DNA of 64,000 nucleotides from Bacillus sp. S3 (GTDB taxonomy: Bacteria; Bacillota; Bacilli; Bacillales; Cytobacillaceae), in the NCBI RefSeq assembly GCF_005154805.1, contig NZ_CP039727.1:1919501-1983500 (forward strand), written 5' to 3'. Of this stretch, positions 1 through 10,403 are shown in pieces; within the stretch, counting starts at the first letter, position 1; every line of letters starts with the position of its first letter. The position numbers and the translations under genes were made by a program. The notes under the pieces were generated by a model. That model ran no database searches and was not told where the DNA came from. It saw nothing but the letters and a program-made list of their open reading frames with translations.

Positions 1-2
1 CG

Positions 3-800
3 GCTAAACAAGTTGTAACCCAGCGTGTAAGAGAAGCGGAAAGAGGCATTATTTATTCTGAATTTATCGACCGTGAAGAAGATATTATGACAGGGATTGT
101 TCAAAGGCTGGATTCTAAATTTATTTATGTCAGCCTTGGAAAAATTGAGGCATTATTGCCGGTAAATGAACAAATGCCGAATGAACGATATAAGCCGCAT
201 GATCGTATTAAGGTATTTATTACAAAAGTTGAAAAAACGACAAAAGGTCCGCAAATATTTGTATCCAGGACTCATCCTGGACTACTGAAACGATTATTTG
301 AAATAGAAGTGCCCGAAATATATGATGGTACAGTTGAAATTAAATCAGTTGCCAGAGAAGCGGGTGACCGCTCGAAGATTTCCGTTCATTCAGATAATCA
401 CGAGGTTGACCCAGTCGGCTCATGTGTGGGACCAAAGGGAACGCGGGTCCAGGCAGTCGTAAACGAATTGAAGGGTGAAAAAATTGATATCGTGAAATGG
501 TCAGACGATCCTGTTGTATTTGTCGCAAATTCACTAAGTCCTTCTAAAGTACTTGATGTAATGGTGAATGAAAATGAAAAGGCAACAACCGTTGTTGTCC
601 CGGATTATCAGCTTTCTTTGGCTATCGGGAAACGGGGACAAAACGCCCGTTTAGCTGCGAAGCTAACAGGCTGGAAAATCGATATCAAATCAGAGACCGA
701 AGCACGTGAACTGGGGATTTATCCTCGTGAAGAGACAATCAGACTTTTTGATGATCATGTTGATACAGACTTTGATTTTGAAGACGAAATCGACGATTAG
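3..800 (+). CDS. nusA: Transcription termination/antitermination factor NusA (5' partial)
   Basis: NusA binds RNA polymerase and nascent RNA and modulates pausing, termination and antitermination. The frame is open from the left edge; the first visible residues are [14 protein letters not shown], so the N-terminal polymerase-binding domain lies outside the window. About 265 residues remain: an S1 domain ([20 protein letters not shown]), then two KH domains, seen as [13 protein letters not shown] and [19 protein letters not shown], and a short acidic tail ending DFEDEIDD. It is the first visible gene of the nusA-ylxR-ylxQ-infB operon, whose upstream member in relatives is rimP. Methionine 87 is internal, not the start. 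Identity is near certain from domains and order. Confidence 0.97.
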   Translation, partial: AKQVVTQRVREAERGIIYSEFIDREEDIMTGIVQRLDSKFIYVSLGKIEALLPVNEQMPNERYKPHDRIKVFITKVEKTTKGPQIFVSRTHPGLLKRLFEIEVPEIYDGTVEIKSVAREAGDRSKISVHSDNHEVDPVGSCVGPKGTRVQAVVNELKGEKIDIVKWSDDPVVFVANSLSPSKVLDVMVNENEKATTVVVPDYQLSLAIGKRGQNARLAAKLTGWKIDIKSETEARELGIYPREETIRLFDDHVDTDFDFEDEIDD

Positions 801-814
801 GTGAGGTGAGACGT

Positions 815-1099
815 GTGAACACTAGAAAAAAAGTTCCAATGCGCAAATGCGTGGCAACCGGTGAAATGAGGCCGAAAAAAGAACTAGTTCGCATCGTTCG
901 CTCTAAAGAAGGAGAGGTAACCGTTGATTTGACCGGAAAAAAATCCGGCCGGGGTGCCTATCTTTCCAAGGACAAAGAGGCAGTACTACTAGCCAAGAAA
1001 AAAAACACCTTATCAAACCATTTAGAGGTTACGGTTAATGATTCAATTTATGAAGAATTACTTGAGTTAATAGAGAAGGAGAACCGACAATCCAAATGA
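815..1099 (+). CDS. rnpM: RNase P modulator RnpM / YlxR family RNA-binding protein
   Basis: Small basic protein of the YlxR family, recently described in B. subtilis as an RNase P modulator. Visible family signatures are [12 protein letters not shown] near the N-terminus, followed by KKELVRIVR and the [10 protein letters not shown] loop. I place the start at GTG 815 because GAGGTGA at 803-809 lies 5 bases upstream; an in-frame GTG at 806 would overlap that site. The stop overlaps the next gene by four bases (ATGA), which indicates translational coupling within the nusA-infB operon. Confidence 0.93.
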   Translation: MNTRKKVPMRKCVATGEMRPKKELVRIVRSKEGEVTVDLTGKKSGRGAYLSKDKEAVLLAKKKNTLSNHLEVTVNDSIYEELLELIEKENRQSK

Positions 1100-1398
1100 A
1101 GCAAAATCAATGGATGTCATTACTTGGCTTAGCCAATCGGGCGCGTAAAATCATATCAGGTGAGGAGCTTGCCGTTAAGGAAATTCGAAACGGGAAGGCA
1201 AAGCTCGTTTTATTAGCCGCGGATGCGTCTATCAATACGACAAAAAAAATTACAGATAAATGTAATTCCTATCAAGTTCCATTAAAAATGGTGGAAAATC
1301 GTCATCTTCTTGGTCAAGCAATTGGCAAAGAAGCCCGCGTTATTGTAGCTGTTATGGATGATGGATTTGCTAAAAAACTGGTAACGTTGCTCGATTAA
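1096..1398 (+). CDS. rplGA: L7Ae-family K-turn RNA-binding protein YlxQ
   Basis: A 100-residue member of the L7Ae/L30e/S12e/Gadd45 family, which binds kink-turn RNA. The opening [19 protein letters not shown] and the central [16 protein letters not shown] are typical of YlxQ proteins. It overlaps ylxR by ATGA and lies just upstream of infB, the conserved place for this gene in Firmicutes. Its ribosomal role is not firmly established in the family; K-turn binding is. Confidence 0.92.
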   Translation: MKQNQWMSLLGLANRARKIISGEELAVKEIRNGKAKLVLLAADASINTTKKITDKCNSYQVPLKMVENRHLLGQAIGKEARVIVAVMDDGFAKKLVTLLD

Positions 1399-1418
1399 AT
1401 CTTGCGGGGGTGAAACAT

Positions 1419-3725
1419 ATGAGTAAAATCCGTGTTTATGAATACGCGAAGAAACACAATATATCAAGTAAAGAAATTATCAATAAATTAAAAGAAATGA
1501 ATATAGAGGTCTCTAATCATATGGCAACAATTGAAGATGCAGATGTTAAAAAGCTGGATGCAGCCTATAACAAAAAAGAAAACAATGCTCCACAGCAAAA
1601 AAAGAATAATGGACAGCAAAATCGCACAAACACACGTCCGGGCCAGCAGCAAAATCGTCCAAATCAAAGACCGGCACAATCAGGGCAGAAACCACCAGTA
1701 CAGGCAAAAACTGCTAAAGCATTTGAGGAGGCTGCAGATAAAAATGCTACTCCTAGCAAGGTAAAAGTAGTCTCGCCTCCAAAAAAGGTTGAAGGCAAAA
1801 AGCAAAACCAAGAATCTCAGTCAAAAGAAAACAAAGTGTTTAGCAGCGCTGATAAAGCGAAGTCTCGCCCTTATAATAATAACCAAAACCGTAACAACCA
1901 TAATAATAAAAAGAAAAAGGCACATACTCCAGTACAACATACACAGCCAGTAAAGAAAAAAGAGAAGGAACTTCCGGCTAAAATTACTTTTAGTGAATCT
2001 TTAACGGTTGGAGAGCTTGCGAAAAAGATTTATCGCGAACCTTCGGAAATCATTAAAAAGCTCTTTTTACTCGGCGTTATGGCAACAATCAATCAAGTTT
2101 TAGATAAAGATGCGATTGAATTAATTGCTGGTGAATACGGAGTCGAAGTGGAAGAGGAAATTAAAATAGATACAACTGACCTTGAAGTGTATTTTACTGA
2201 AGACGAGGCAGAGGTTTTAGTGGAAAGACCGTCGGTTGTTACGATTATGGGTCACGTTGACCATGGGAAAACCACTCTCCTTGATTCCATTCGTAACACA
2301 AAGGTAACCGAAGGAGAGGCTGGAGGAATTACCCAGCATATCGGTGCGTATCAAGTGGTTGAAAATGGCAAGAAGATTACCTTCCTTGATACACCAGGAC
2401 ATGCTGCATTTACGACTATGCGCGCCCGCGGTGCCAAAATTACTGATATCACCATCCTTGTTGTTGCTGCCGATGACGGGGTTATGCCACAAACGGTTGA
2501 AGCGATTAACCATGCAAAAGCAGCAGAGGTTCCAATTATTGTCGCTGTTAATAAAATGGATAAAGAAGCAGCAAATGCCGATCGTGTTATGCAGGAATTG
2601 ACAGAGCATGGATTAGTAGCGGAAGCATGGGGCGGGGATACTATTTTTGTACCGCTTTCCGCAAAAACGGGTGAAGGAATTGATAACTTGCTTGAAATGA
2701 TTCTTCTTGTAAGTGAAGTAGAAGAATACAAAGCAAATCCAAAACGCAAGGCCGTTGGAACAGTTATCGAAGCACAATTAGACAAGGGACGCGGTTCGGT
2801 TGCAACCTTGCTTGTTCAAAACGGGACATTAAAAATTGGCGATCCAATCGTGGTTGGTAATACCTTTGGCCGTGTCCGTGCAATGGTAAACGACAAAGGC
2901 CGCCGTGTAAAAGAGGCGGATCCATCAACTCCTGTTGAGATTACCGGCTTAAATGATGTTCCACAGGCTGGAGATCGTTTCGTTGTCTTTGAGGATGAGA
3001 AAACAGCTCGACAAGTTGGGGAAGCTCGTGCACAGCAGGCATTAGCTGCTCAGCGCGGTGAAAAATCAATCGTCAGCCTGGAAAATCTGTTTGATCAATT
3101 GAAGCAAGGAGAAATGAAGGATTTAAATATTATACTTAAAGCAGATGTTCAAGGTACTGCAGAGGCAGTAGCAGCTTCCTTGCAAAAGATAGATGTCGAA
3201 GGTGTCAATATCCGAATCATTCATAGTGGTGCCGGTGCGATTAATGAATCCGATATTACTCTAGCCGCTGCTTCCAATGCTATTGTAATCGGCTTTAACG
3301 TACGTCCGGATGTGAATGCGAAGCGGGCGGCAGAAGCTGAAAAAGTTGACGTTCGCCTTCATAGAATTATTTATAAGGTAATTGAAGAGATCGAAGCCGC
3401 GATGAAAGGGATGCTTGATCCAGAATTTCAAGAAAAAATCATTGGTCAGGCAGAGGTTCGTCAAACTTTCAAAGTATCTAAGGTTGGAACGATTGCAGGT
3501 TCTTATGTGACGGATGGAAAAATCACTCGCGATAGCGGAATTCGTTTAATTCGTGATGGAATTGTCATTTTTGAAGGACACATAGATGCCTTAAAACGAT
3601 TCAAAGACGATGCTAAAGAAGTAGCACAAGGCTACGAGTGCGGAATTACCATTAAAAACTTTAATGATGTTAAAGAAGGAGATATCGTTGAAGCTTATAT
3701 AATGGAAGAAATAGAGCGGAAATGA
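1419..3725 (+). CDS. infB: Translation initiation factor IF-2
   Basis: IF2 is the GTPase that places initiator fMet-tRNA on the 30S subunit and promotes 70S joining. The protein has 768 residues: an IF2_N domain ([13 protein letters not shown]), a long low-complexity Q/N/K-rich linker (about residues 50-180), a second IF2_N motif, then the G domain with [17 protein letters not shown] and NKMD motifs, and the C-terminal beta-barrel domains. I chose ATG 1419 because GGGGGTGA ends 5 bases upstream; an in-frame GTG at 1410 sits inside that site. The end overlaps ylxP by four bases. Confidence 0.98.
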   Translation: MSKIRVYEYAKKHNISSKEIINKLKEMNIEVSNHMATIEDADVKKLDAAYNKKENNAPQQKKNNGQQNRTNTRPGQQQNRPNQRPAQSGQKPPVQAKTAKAFEEAADKNATPSKVKVVSPPKKVEGKKQNQESQSKENKVFSSADKAKSRPYNNNQNRNNHNNKKKKAHTPVQHTQPVKKKEKELPAKITFSESLTVGELAKKIYREPSEIIKKLFLLGVMATINQVLDKDAIELIAGEYGVEVEEEIKIDTTDLEVYFTEDEAEVLVERPSVVTIMGHVDHGKTTLLDSIRNTKVTEGEAGGITQHIGAYQVVENGKKITFLDTPGHAAFTTMRARGAKITDITILVVAADDGVMPQTVEAINHAKAAEVPIIVAVNKMDKEAANADRVMQELTEHGLVAEAWGGDTIFVPLSAKTGEGIDNLLEMILLVSEVEEYKANPKRKAVGTVIEAQLDKGRGSVATLLVQNGTLKIGDPIVVGNTFGRVRAMVNDKGRRVKEADPSTPVEITGLNDVPQAGDRFVVFEDEKTARQVGEARAQQALAAQRGEKSIVSLENLFDQLKQGEMKDLNIILKADVQGTAEAVAASLQKIDVEGVNIRIIHSGAGAINESDITLAAASNAIVIGFNVRPDVNAKRAAEAEKVDVRLHRIIYKVIEEIEAAMKGMLDPEFQEKIIGQAEVRQTFKVSKVGTIAGSYVTDGKITRDSGIRLIRDGIVIFEGHIDALKRFKDDAKEVAQGYECGITIKNFNDVKEGDIVEAYIMEEIERK

Positions 3726-4003
3726 TTGTCGGCGTTGCCGTGTGTGAATGTATAATCTATGATGCGCATTCATTAAAAGAGAAACGTGCGGTTTTGCAGC
3801 GGATCCTTACACGTTTAAAACAGAAGTTTAATGTATCCGTGGCAGAGGTGGATTTTCAGGATGTTTGGCAACGAACGAAAATCGCGATTGCTGTTGTTAC
3901 CTCTGCACGGGTATCGACCGAGCAGGAATTGCAAAATGCACTAAAATTAATCGACTCCTTTCCAGAAATAGAAAGAACGATCACCGAGATTGATTGGCTT
4001 TAA
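3722..4003 (+). CDS. ylxP: YlxP, DUF503 family protein
   Basis: A 93-residue DUF503 protein, always found between infB and rbfA in Bacillaceae. Recognisable parts are the N-terminal [20 protein letters not shown], the [18 protein letters not shown] block, and the C-terminal [12 protein letters not shown]. It overlaps infB by ATGA, so expression is coupled to IF2. The biochemical function is unknown; position suggests a link to ribosome assembly or RNA binding. Confidence 0.93.
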   Translation: MIVGVAVCECIIYDAHSLKEKRAVLQRILTRLKQKFNVSVAEVDFQDVWQRTKIAIAVVTSARVSTEQELQNALKLIDSFPEIERTITEIDWL

Positions 4004-4020
4004 GTTAAGAGGTGAATGTG

Positions 4021-4392
4021 ATGAGCCATAGAGCAAATCGTGTTGGAGAACAAATGAAGAAAGAACTTGGTGACATCATCGGTCGTAAAATTAAAGATCC
4101 CCGGATCGGTTTTGTGACAGTTACTGATGTTCAGGTAACAGGTGATTTGCAGCAAGCAAAAGTTTATATATCGGTATTAGGTGATGAAGAGCAAAGGGAA
4201 AATACATTAAAAGGCCTGGCAAAAGCAAAAGGCTTCATCCGAACCGAAATCGGTCACCGTATTCGACTTCGAAAAACACCGGAAATCATCTTTGAATGGG
4301 ATGAATCCATCGACTATGGAAATCGGATTGAAACCCTTCTACATCAATTGCATACCGATGACAAACCAATGGAAAAAAATGAAGAAGAATAG
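4021..4392 (+). CDS. rbfA: 30S ribosome-binding factor RbfA
   Basis: RbfA is a KH-fold assembly factor for the 30S subunit and 16S rRNA 5' end maturation. Its family signature includes [22 protein letters not shown] and the downstream [21 protein letters not shown] start at ATG 4021 because AAGAGGTGA (4006-4014) is well placed; the in-frame GTG at 4012 overlaps the binding site. A strong terminator follows immediately, so truB may be partly uncoupled from the upstream operon. Confidence 0.96.
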   Translation: MSHRANRVGEQMKKELGDIIGRKIKDPRIGFVTVTDVQVTGDLQQAKVYISVLGDEEQRENTLKGLAKAKGFIRTEIGHRIRLRKTPEIIFEWDESIDYGNRIETLLHQLHTDDKPMEKNEEE

Positions 4393-4393
4393 T

Positions 4394-4421
4394 GGATAGA
4401 CATTTTGTCTATCCCTTTTTT
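4394..4421 (+). terminator. Intrinsic terminator after rbfA
   Basis: Stem GGATAGAC / GTCTATCC with a five-base loop followed by a C and six Ts. It starts two bases after the rbfA stop and separates the infB operon from truB. Confidence 0.85.
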
Positions 4422-4441
4422 AATTGAAAGGAGAATATTGA

Positions 4442-5362
4442 ATGGAAGGAATTCTGCCATTATTTAAGCCTGCAGGACTAACATCACATGATTGCGTCTT
4501 TAAATTAAGAAAGATATTAAAGACAAAGAAGGTCGGTCATACTGGTACACTTGACCCCGACGTGACAGGGGTTTTACCTATATGCATTGGAAAAGCAACA
4601 AAAGTAGCAGAATACATAACAGATGCCGGCAAAGCCTACGTTGGTGAAGTAACAATTGGTTTTTCAACAACTACTGAAGATGCTTCAGGTGAAGTAGTAG
4701 AAAGCCAAAACGTAGATCGGATTTTCACCAGAGAAGAAATTATCAAGGTGCTGGAATCGCTCACAGGGGAAATTGAACAAACGCCCCCGATGTATTCAGC
4801 TGTGAAGGTGGGAGGTGTAAGACTATATGAATATGCTCGTAAGGGAATCGAAGTAGAACGTCCCACGAGGAAAGTAACGATCTATTCCATCGACCTGCTT
4901 GATGACAAGGAGGAATTTCAAGGGGAGACTATCTCATTTCGGTTCAGGGTAGGCTGCAGCAAGGGCACATATATCCGAACTTTGGCTGTCATGATTGGTG
5001 AACTTTTAGGGTATCCTGCCCATATGTCCAATTTGCAAAGAGTTCAATCGGCTGCTTTTACGTTAGAGGATTGTTTAACCTTTGAAGAAATTGAAGAACA
5101 TATGGAAGCTGGAACCATCTCTAGTGTGTTAAGACCATTAGAAACGGCACTTTCTCATTTGCCGAAATTACTGATTAATGATAAAGTAGCAGAGAAAGTG
5201 AAAAATGGTGCACAATTACCTGTACCTGACCACTTTAAAAATTGTGACGGACCTATTATCGCTGAAACGAATGAAGGGCTTGTCCTTGCTATCTATGCAA
5301 AGCATCCAAATAAGCTTGGACTTTTAAAACCAGTTAAAGTATTGAGGAATGATCAGGAATAA
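4442..5362 (+). CDS. truB: tRNA pseudouridine(55) synthase TruB
   Basis: TruB isomerises U55 in the T-loop of tRNA. The 306-residue protein shows the catalytic motif KVGHTGTLDPDVTGVL (the Asp of LDP is the nucleophile), the GEIEQTPPMYSAVKVGG loop, and the RVGCSKGTYIRTL motif. The start ATG follows GAAAGGAG with good spacing. It lies between the rbfA terminator and ribF. A dispersed repeat begins three bases after its stop codon. Confidence 0.97.
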   Translation: MEGILPLFKPAGLTSHDCVFKLRKILKTKKVGHTGTLDPDVTGVLPICIGKATKVAEYITDAGKAYVGEVTIGFSTTTEDASGEVVESQNVDRIFTREEIIKVLESLTGEIEQTPPMYSAVKVGGVRLYEYARKGIEVERPTRKVTIYSIDLLDDKEEFQGETISFRFRVGCSKGTYIRTLAVMIGELLGYPAHMSNLQRVQSAAFTLEDCLTFEEIEEHMEAGTISSVLRPLETALSHLPKLLINDKVAEKVKNGAQLPVPDHFKNCDGPIIAETNEGLVLAIYAKHPNKLGLLKPVKVLRNDQE

Positions 5363-5365
5363 AGA

Positions 5366-5425
5366 AATTCGGAAGCTCCTCGGCGCTGGAGCCGGACAAT
5401 TCTCGAAGTCGAAAATGATTAACTT
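5366..5425 (+). repeat. Short dispersed repeat, copy A
   Basis: Begins with ATTCGGAAGC, continues with GCGCTGGAGCCGGACAATT and ends near CTCGAAGTCGAAAAT. The same two end blocks recur at 22890-22945 (same orientation) and at 11704-11865 (opposite orientation, with a long insert between the blocks). Together they define a dispersed intergenic repeat family. This copy starts just after the truB stop codon. Confidence 0.7.
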
Positions 5426-5463
5426 TTAAAATAAGGGTACAGTCTAGAAAAGGTGAGTTTCAA

Positions 5464-6417
5464 TTGGAAGTAATAAAACTTAATTTCCCATTAAATATAG
5501 ACAAAGATAAAATACCGCAATTAGCAATGGCACTAGGCTATTTTGACGGTGTTCACCGCGGCCATCAGCAAGTCATTCTTGAGGCAAAGAGACAAGCTGA
5601 GTTGAAGGGGTTAGCGAGCGCAGTCATGACATTTGACCCTCATCCATCTGTTGTATTAGGAAAAAATAAAAAGCATGTTCAATATATAACCCCCTTAGCA
5701 GAAAAAATGGCAATCATTGAAGAGCTCGGGATCGATTATTTATTTATTGTCCATTTTACAGCAGAATTTGCCCATCTTCTGCCACAGGAGTTTATTGATC
5801 AATATGTTATTGGGCTAAATGTTCATCATGCAGTGGCGGGATTTGATTTTACGTATGGACGAATGGGAAAAGGGACGATGGAAACCTTACCATTTCATTC
5901 ACGTGAAAAATTTACTTTTTCAGTCGTTCCTAAGTTTGTCCAGGATAATGAAAAGGTAAGCTCAACAAGAATTCGCCAGAATCTTAAAGAAGGTAGAACA
6001 ATTGAGCTGCCAACACTTCTAGGAAGGTTTTATAGAACAACAGGAGTGGTCATTCATGGAGATAAACGCGGCAGAACAATTGGCTTTCCGACCGCAAATA
6101 TTGAGATGTCAGCTGAGTATATTATCCCGCCCGTCGGCGTTTACGCAGTAAGAATGAAGGTTCAGCATGATTGGTATAACGGAGTTTGTAACGTTGGATA
6201 TAAACCAACATTTAACAAGGAATCATTAAAATTGTCTGTTGAGGTTCATTTATTTGACTTTAATCAAGAGATTTATGGAGATGAAGTGGTAATCGAATGG
6301 CATCTTTACATTCGTAATGAACAAAAGTTTTCAGGGATCGAGCAGCTTGTTACACAAATAGAAAAAGATAAACAACAAACAATCGATTACTTTGAAAAAA
6401 ATCGACAATCTTCCTGA
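5464..6417 (+). CDS. ribF: Bifunctional riboflavin kinase / FAD synthetase
   Basis: Converts riboflavin to FMN and then FAD (called RibC in B. subtilis). The 317-residue protein has the N-terminal FAD synthetase domain with GYFDGVHRGHQ and the SSTRIRQNLKEG motif, then the riboflavin kinase domain with GDKRGRTIGFPTANI and a C-terminal HLYIRNEQKF block. The start is TTG 5464, preceded by AAAAGGTGAG at proper spacing. The truB-ribF-rpsO order is standard for Bacillus. Confidence 0.96.
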   Translation: MEVIKLNFPLNIDKDKIPQLAMALGYFDGVHRGHQQVILEAKRQAELKGLASAVMTFDPHPSVVLGKNKKHVQYITPLAEKMAIIEELGIDYLFIVHFTAEFAHLLPQEFIDQYVIGLNVHHAVAGFDFTYGRMGKGTMETLPFHSREKFTFSVVPKFVQDNEKVSSTRIRQNLKEGRTIELPTLLGRFYRTTGVVIHGDKRGRTIGFPTANIEMSAEYIIPPVGVYAVRMKVQHDWYNGVCNVGYKPTFNKESLKLSVEVHLFDFNQEIYGDEVVIEWHLYIRNEQKFSGIEQLVTQIEKDKQQTIDYFEKNRQSS

Positions 6418-6465
6418 CATTGCCGCTAAAAAGTAGTTTTTCTTACAATATCATAAGGTTTTAAC

Positions 6466-6494
6466 TTGCTTTTTGGCGTGAAAACATGTATTCT
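6466..6494 (+). promoter_or_regulatory. Candidate sigma-A promoter for rpsO
   Basis: TTGCTT (-35), 17-base spacer, TATTCT (-10). It is followed by a leader of about 85 bases before rpsO. Seen in the sequence only; start site not verified. Confidence 0.5.
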
Positions 6495-6504
6495 TAATTA
6501 CGTA

Positions 6505-6575
6505 TTAAAACAACCTTTGCTTGGCAAGTCGAGTCACCGACGCTTGCTCGGTAACAGGGGATATTAAAATTTGGA
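6505..6575 (+). promoter_or_regulatory. Structured rpsO leader, possible S15 autoregulatory RNA
   Basis: The leader contains GCTTGGCAAG and the hairpin ACCGA-cgcttgc-TCGGT (6536-6552), just upstream of the GGAGGTGA ribosome binding site of rpsO. S15 is known to repress its own mRNA through leader structures in Gram-positives. That this leader is such an element is inferred from position and pairing. Confidence 0.45.
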
Positions 6576-6586
6576 GGTGAACCTGG

Positions 6587-6856
6587 ATGGCAATCACTCA
6601 AGAACGTAAAAATGAACTTATTAATGAGTACAAAACTCATGAGAACGACACAGGATCTGCAGAAGTTCAAATCGCTGTCCTTACTGAATCAATCAATAAT
6701 TTGAACGAGCACTTACGCACACACAAGAAAGATCACCACTCACGCCGTGGTCTTTTGAAAATGGTTGGTAAACGTCGTAATCTTTTAACATTCCTTCGTA
6801 ATAAGGATGTTCAACGTTACCGTGTGTTAATCAATAAGCTTGGTCTACGTCGTTAG
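6587..6856 (+). CDS. rpsO: 30S ribosomal protein S15
   Basis: Primary 16S rRNA-binding protein of the small subunit platform. The 89-residue sequence is of full length and carries the hallmark [11 protein letters not shown], the [13 protein letters not shown] loop and [17 protein letters not shown] lies 8 bases before the ATG. It has its own promoter and is closed by a strong terminator before pnp, as in B. subtilis. Confidence 0.98.
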   Translation: MAITQERKNELINEYKTHENDTGSAEVQIAVLTESINNLNEHLRTHKKDHHSRRGLLKMVGKRRNLLTFLRNKDVQRYRVLINKLGLRR

Positions 6857-6863
6857 TTTTCAG

Positions 6864-6887
6864 AAGCGGGATTTTTCCCGCTTTTTT
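6864..6887 (+). terminator. Intrinsic terminator after rpsO
   Basis: Stem AAGCGGGA / TCCCGCTT with a short T loop, followed by a T run. Confidence 0.85.
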
Positions 6888-6929
6888 GTTAGGTTTAAAA
6901 CAATTAAAGAAATTTTTATACATATTTTT

Positions 6930-6959
6930 AAGACAGGACTAATTTGTGCATACTATAAT
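6930..6959 (+). promoter_or_regulatory. Candidate sigma-A promoter for pnp
   Basis: AAGACA (-35-like), 18-base spacer, perfect TATAAT (-10). It precedes a leader of about 115 bases. Confidence 0.5.
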
Positions 6960-7018
6960 TAATTTGATTGATAATATAAGCTTTTTTAGGCTTTTTTTAT
7001 ATGAATATAGATGAAAAA

Positions 7019-7050
7019 CGATGATTACAGCGAATTATTTCGCATCATCC
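7019..7050 (+). promoter_or_regulatory. Hairpin in the pnp leader
   Basis: GATGA-ttaca-GCGAA-ttat-TTCGC-a-TCATC folds into a two-part stem about 35 bases upstream of pnp. In enterobacteria pnp mRNA is autoregulated through a leader hairpin; whether this one serves that role is unknown. Confidence 0.4.
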
Positions 7051-7081
7051 TCTAAGTGATTGGATAGAGAGGGGTAAAAAT

Positions 7082-9199
7082 ATGGAACAAACGAAACATG
7101 AATATTCGATGGATTGGGCTGGTCGTAAATTAACAGTTGAAATCGGCCAATTAGCAAAACAAGCAAACGGTGCGGTTCTAGTTCGCTATGGCGATACAGC
7201 TGTATTAAGTACAGCAACAGCTTCGAAAGAGCCGAAGAACCTGGACTTTTTCCCATTAACCGTAAACTATGAGGAGCGCTTATATGCTGTAGGGAAAATC
7301 CCTGGAGGGTTTATTAAACGTGAAGGGCGTCCAAGTGAAAAGGCAATTTTGGCGAGCCGCCTGATTGACCGTCCGATTCGTCCGTTGTTTGCGGATGGAT
7401 TCCGTAATGATGTACAAGTCATTAGTATTGTAATGAGTGTTGATCAAGATTGTTCAACAGAAATGGCAGCAATGTTTGGATCTTCCTTGGCACTTAGTAC
7501 TTCAGATATTCCATTTGAGGGTCCAATTGCCGGTGTTGTTGTTGGCCGGGTAAATAATGAATTTATCATCAATCCAACAGTTGACCAGGCTGAAAAAAGT
7601 GATATTCATTTAACAGTTGCCGGAACAAAAGATGCGATTAACATGGTTGAAGCAGGAGCGCTGGAAGTCCCTGAGGAAATCATGCTTGAAGCGATTATGT
7701 TTGGTCATAATGAAATCAAACGTTTAATTGAGTTCCAAGAGAAAATTGTCGCGGAGATTGGTAAAGAAAAAAGGGAAATCACCCTTTATGAAATTGACAA
7801 AGACCTTGAAACAGAAGTAAGAAATTTATGTGAAGCTGACATGGTAACGGCGATTCAGGTTCAAGAAAAGCATGCTCGTGAAGATGCAATTAAAGAAGTT
7901 AAGAATGTTGTTATTGCCAAATTTGAAGAACAAGAAGCAACAGACGAAGATATGAAGCAAGTGAAACAAATTTTGGACAAGATTGTTAAAGGGGAAGTAC
8001 GCCGTTTAATTACTGTGGAAAAGGTTCGTCCGGATGGCCGAAAGATTGATGAAATCCGTCCATTATCTTCACAGGTTGGTATTTTGCCTCGTACACATGG
8101 CTCAGGATTATTTACCCGCGGGCAAACGCAGGCCTTAAGTATTTGTACTCTTGGGGCAATGGGTGACGTTCAGATTCTTGATGGATTAGGAATTGAGGAA
8201 GAAAAACGCTTTATGCATCATTATAACTTCCCATCCTTTAGTGTTGGTGAAACTGGACCAATCCGTGGACCAGGCCGACGCGAAATTGGGCACGGGGCAC
8301 TTGGAGAAAGAGCGCTTGAGCCAGTTATTCCGTCTGAAAAGGATTTCCCATATACCGTCCGACTTGTTTCAGAAGTGCTTGAATCGAATGGTTCTACCTC
8401 ACAAGCAAGTATTTGTGCAAGTACATTAGCGATGATGGATGCAGGTGTACCGATTAAGGCACCTGTTGCCGGTATTGCCATGGGACTTGTAAAATCAGGT
8501 GAACATTATACAGTTTTATCTGATATTCAAGGGATGGAAGACCATTTAGGAGACATGGATTTTAAAGTTGCAGGAACAGCAAAAGGCGTTACCGCATTGC
8601 AAATGGATATTAAAATTGCAGGTCTTTCCCGTGAAATATTAGAAGAAGCTCTGCAGCAGGCAAAAGTGGGAAGAATGCACATTTTGGATTCCATGCTTGC
8701 TACTCTTACAGAACCAAGAACAGAGCTATCCCAGTTTGCTCCGAAAATCTTAACAATGACAATCAATCCGGATAAAATTCGTGATGTCATTGGACCAAGC
8801 GGTAAGCAAATTAATAAAATTATTGAAGAAACTGGTGTTAAGATCGATATCGAGCAAGATGGTACCATTTTTATTGCTTCAACTAATCAAGAAATGAATC
8901 AAAAAGCGAAAAAGATTATTGAAGATCTTGTTCGTGAAGTTGAAGTGGGACAAATGTATCTTGGTAAGGTGAAACGAATCGAAAAGTTTGGTGCCTTTGT
9001 TGAAATCTTTGCCGGTAAAGACGGTCTTGTTCATATTTCTGAACTTGCTGAAGAGCGGGTAGGGAAAGTGGAAGATGTTGTGAAGATTGGCGACGAACTC
9101 TTAGTAAAGGTTACCGAAATTGATAAACAAGGCCGAGTTAACTTATCCCGTAAAGCTGTATTAAAAGAGACACGGGAAAAGGCAGAAGAAAAGCAATAA
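7082..9199 (+). CDS. pnp: Polyribonucleotide nucleotidyltransferase (PNPase)
   Basis: Phosphorolytic 3'-5' exoribonuclease of the RNA degradation machinery. At 705 residues it has the normal length. Order of domains: first RNase PH domain ([16 protein letters not shown]), linker helical domain, second RNase PH domain ([31 protein letters not shown]; catalytic DMDFKVAGT), KH domain ([16 protein letters not shown]) and S1 domain ([15 protein letters not shown]). Ribosome binding site is AGAGAGGGG upstream of ATG 7082. Followed by a strong terminator. Confidence 0.98.
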   Translation: MEQTKHEYSMDWAGRKLTVEIGQLAKQANGAVLVRYGDTAVLSTATASKEPKNLDFFPLTVNYEERLYAVGKIPGGFIKREGRPSEKAILASRLIDRPIRPLFADGFRNDVQVISIVMSVDQDCSTEMAAMFGSSLALSTSDIPFEGPIAGVVVGRVNNEFIINPTVDQAEKSDIHLTVAGTKDAINMVEAGALEVPEEIMLEAIMFGHNEIKRLIEFQEKIVAEIGKEKREITLYEIDKDLETEVRNLCEADMVTAIQVQEKHAREDAIKEVKNVVIAKFEEQEATDEDMKQVKQILDKIVKGEVRRLITVEKVRPDGRKIDEIRPLSSQVGILPRTHGSGLFTRGQTQALSICTLGAMGDVQILDGLGIEEEKRFMHHYNFPSFSVGETGPIRGPGRREIGHGALGERALEPVIPSEKDFPYTVRLVSEVLESNGSTSQASICASTLAMMDAGVPIKAPVAGIAMGLVKSGEHYTVLSDIQGMEDHLGDMDFKVAGTAKGVTALQMDIKIAGLSREILEEALQQAKVGRMHILDSMLATLTEPRTELSQFAPKILTMTINPDKIRDVIGPSGKQINKIIEETGVKIDIEQDGTIFIASTNQEMNQKAKKIIEDLVREVEVGQMYLGKVKRIEKFGAFVEIFAGKDGLVHISELAEERVGKVEDVVKIGDELLVKVTEIDKQGRVNLSRKAVLKETREKAEEKQ

Positions 9200-9234
9200 T
9201 TAGAAATACAGAAATATGAAAATCTGAGTGAATG

Positions 9235-9263
9235 AAAAAGTCAGGGATTGCCCCTGACTTTTT
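9235..9263 (+). terminator. Intrinsic terminator after pnp
   Basis: AAAAAGTCAGGG / CCCCTGACTTTTT hairpin, 35 bases after the stop. Confidence 0.85.
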
Positions 9264-9361
9264 CCATATAAGAAGTTAACTTTCCATCAGGAGCAAGCCG
9301 TTTTTTCTCTGTTCTACCTTGTCCCTTTTATACATAATCTGTATGGAAGGGGGAAAGGTAG

Positions 9362-10309
9362 ATGAAAAAGGCTATTATTTTAATTGTTATTTGTTTGGCT
9401 GCGGTGATTACAGTGAACATCCCCATAGTGGATAAGTACGTTTCCGCGTTAAAAGAATCGGCCCTGCCGGCAGCAAAGCAGTCAGATCCTTTATATCAAA
9501 GTATAGTTAAAAATGCTTCTACATATGAACGTCCATTTTCCGATGCGAAGGTTGACACTGTCTGGAAGGCCATTCCCGGTTACAATGGACTCAAAGTTGA
9601 TATTGCAGCTTCGTATAAAAAAATGAAGAGCAAAGGCGTATTTGATGAAAAGAAACTAGTATTTATCCAGACAAAACCAAAAGTTCATTTGCAAGATTTA
9701 CCGCCTTCTCCGATTTATAAAGGTCACCCGGAAAAACCGATGGTGTCCTTCATTATTAATGTTGCATGGGGTAACGAATATTTATCGGATATGCTTGCAA
9801 CCCTAAAAAATCATAATGTATCAGCAAGTTTTTTTCTTGAAGGGAATTGGGTCAAAAAGAATCCAGACCTTGCAAAAATGATTGTGAGCGCGGGCCATGA
9901 AGTAGGAAATCATTCCTACTCCCATCCAGATATGAAGCAGCTGACTGCCTCAAGGGCAAGGGAAGAAATGATCAAAACAAACGAAATTATCGAAGCAGCC
10001 ACAGGGAAGAAATGTACATGGTTTGCCCCGCCCAGCGGAAGCTATCGGGATGAGACAATTACTATTGCAGCCGAACTAAATATGAAAACAGTAATGTGGA
10101 CAGTAGATACGGTAGATTGGCGCAAGCCTGCTCCTGATGTCCTTATTAACCGTGTCATGTCTAAAATTGATAAGGGTTCAATGGTACTTATGCATCCAAC
10201 TGAATCAACGGCAAAGTCACTTGACCGGTTGATCACCCTAATTGAGAAAAAAAATTTACAAATCGGTACGGTTACCGAATTAATGGATGAGGAAAGAATT
10301 ATTAAATAA
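9362..10309 (+). CDS. ylxY: YlxY, polysaccharide deacetylase-family protein with degenerate active site
   Basis: A 315-residue exported protein with an N-terminal hydrophobic signal or anchor (KKAIILIVICLAAVITV) and a NodB-type carbohydrate esterase domain. The zinc-binding motif 2 is recognisable (GHEVGNHSYSHPDM), and later motifs are seen in FAPPSGSYRDET and GSMVLMHPT. The catalytic motif 1, normally TFDDG, reads SFIINVAWGNEY, so both Asp residues are absent. The B. subtilis YlxY at the same locus, between pnp and mlpA, is also thought to be degenerate. Likely a binding or much altered enzyme rather than a classical deacetylase. Confidence 0.9.
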   Translation: MKKAIILIVICLAAVITVNIPIVDKYVSALKESALPAAKQSDPLYQSIVKNASTYERPFSDAKVDTVWKAIPGYNGLKVDIAASYKKMKSKGVFDEKKLVFIQTKPKVHLQDLPPSPIYKGHPEKPMVSFIINVAWGNEYLSDMLATLKNHNVSASFFLEGNWVKKNPDLAKMIVSAGHEVGNHSYSHPDMKQLTASRAREEMIKTNEIIEAATGKKCTWFAPPSGSYRDETITIAAELNMKTVMWTVDTVDWRKPAPDVLINRVMSKIDKGSMVLMHPTESTAKSLDRLITLIEKKNLQIGTVTELMDEERIIK

Positions 10310-10403
10310 TTTAAGTAAAATTCATCCGAAAAATTGGAGAAAATATCTATTAGAAATTATAATTAATAATTGGAGTAGTAGCGTCTGCGACAGGAGGAAG
10401 TCA

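Noticed and set aside
2217..2785. Several long open frames antisense or out of frame with infB
   Set aside because: They overlap the GTPase domain of infB, which is certain; none has its own ribosome binding site.
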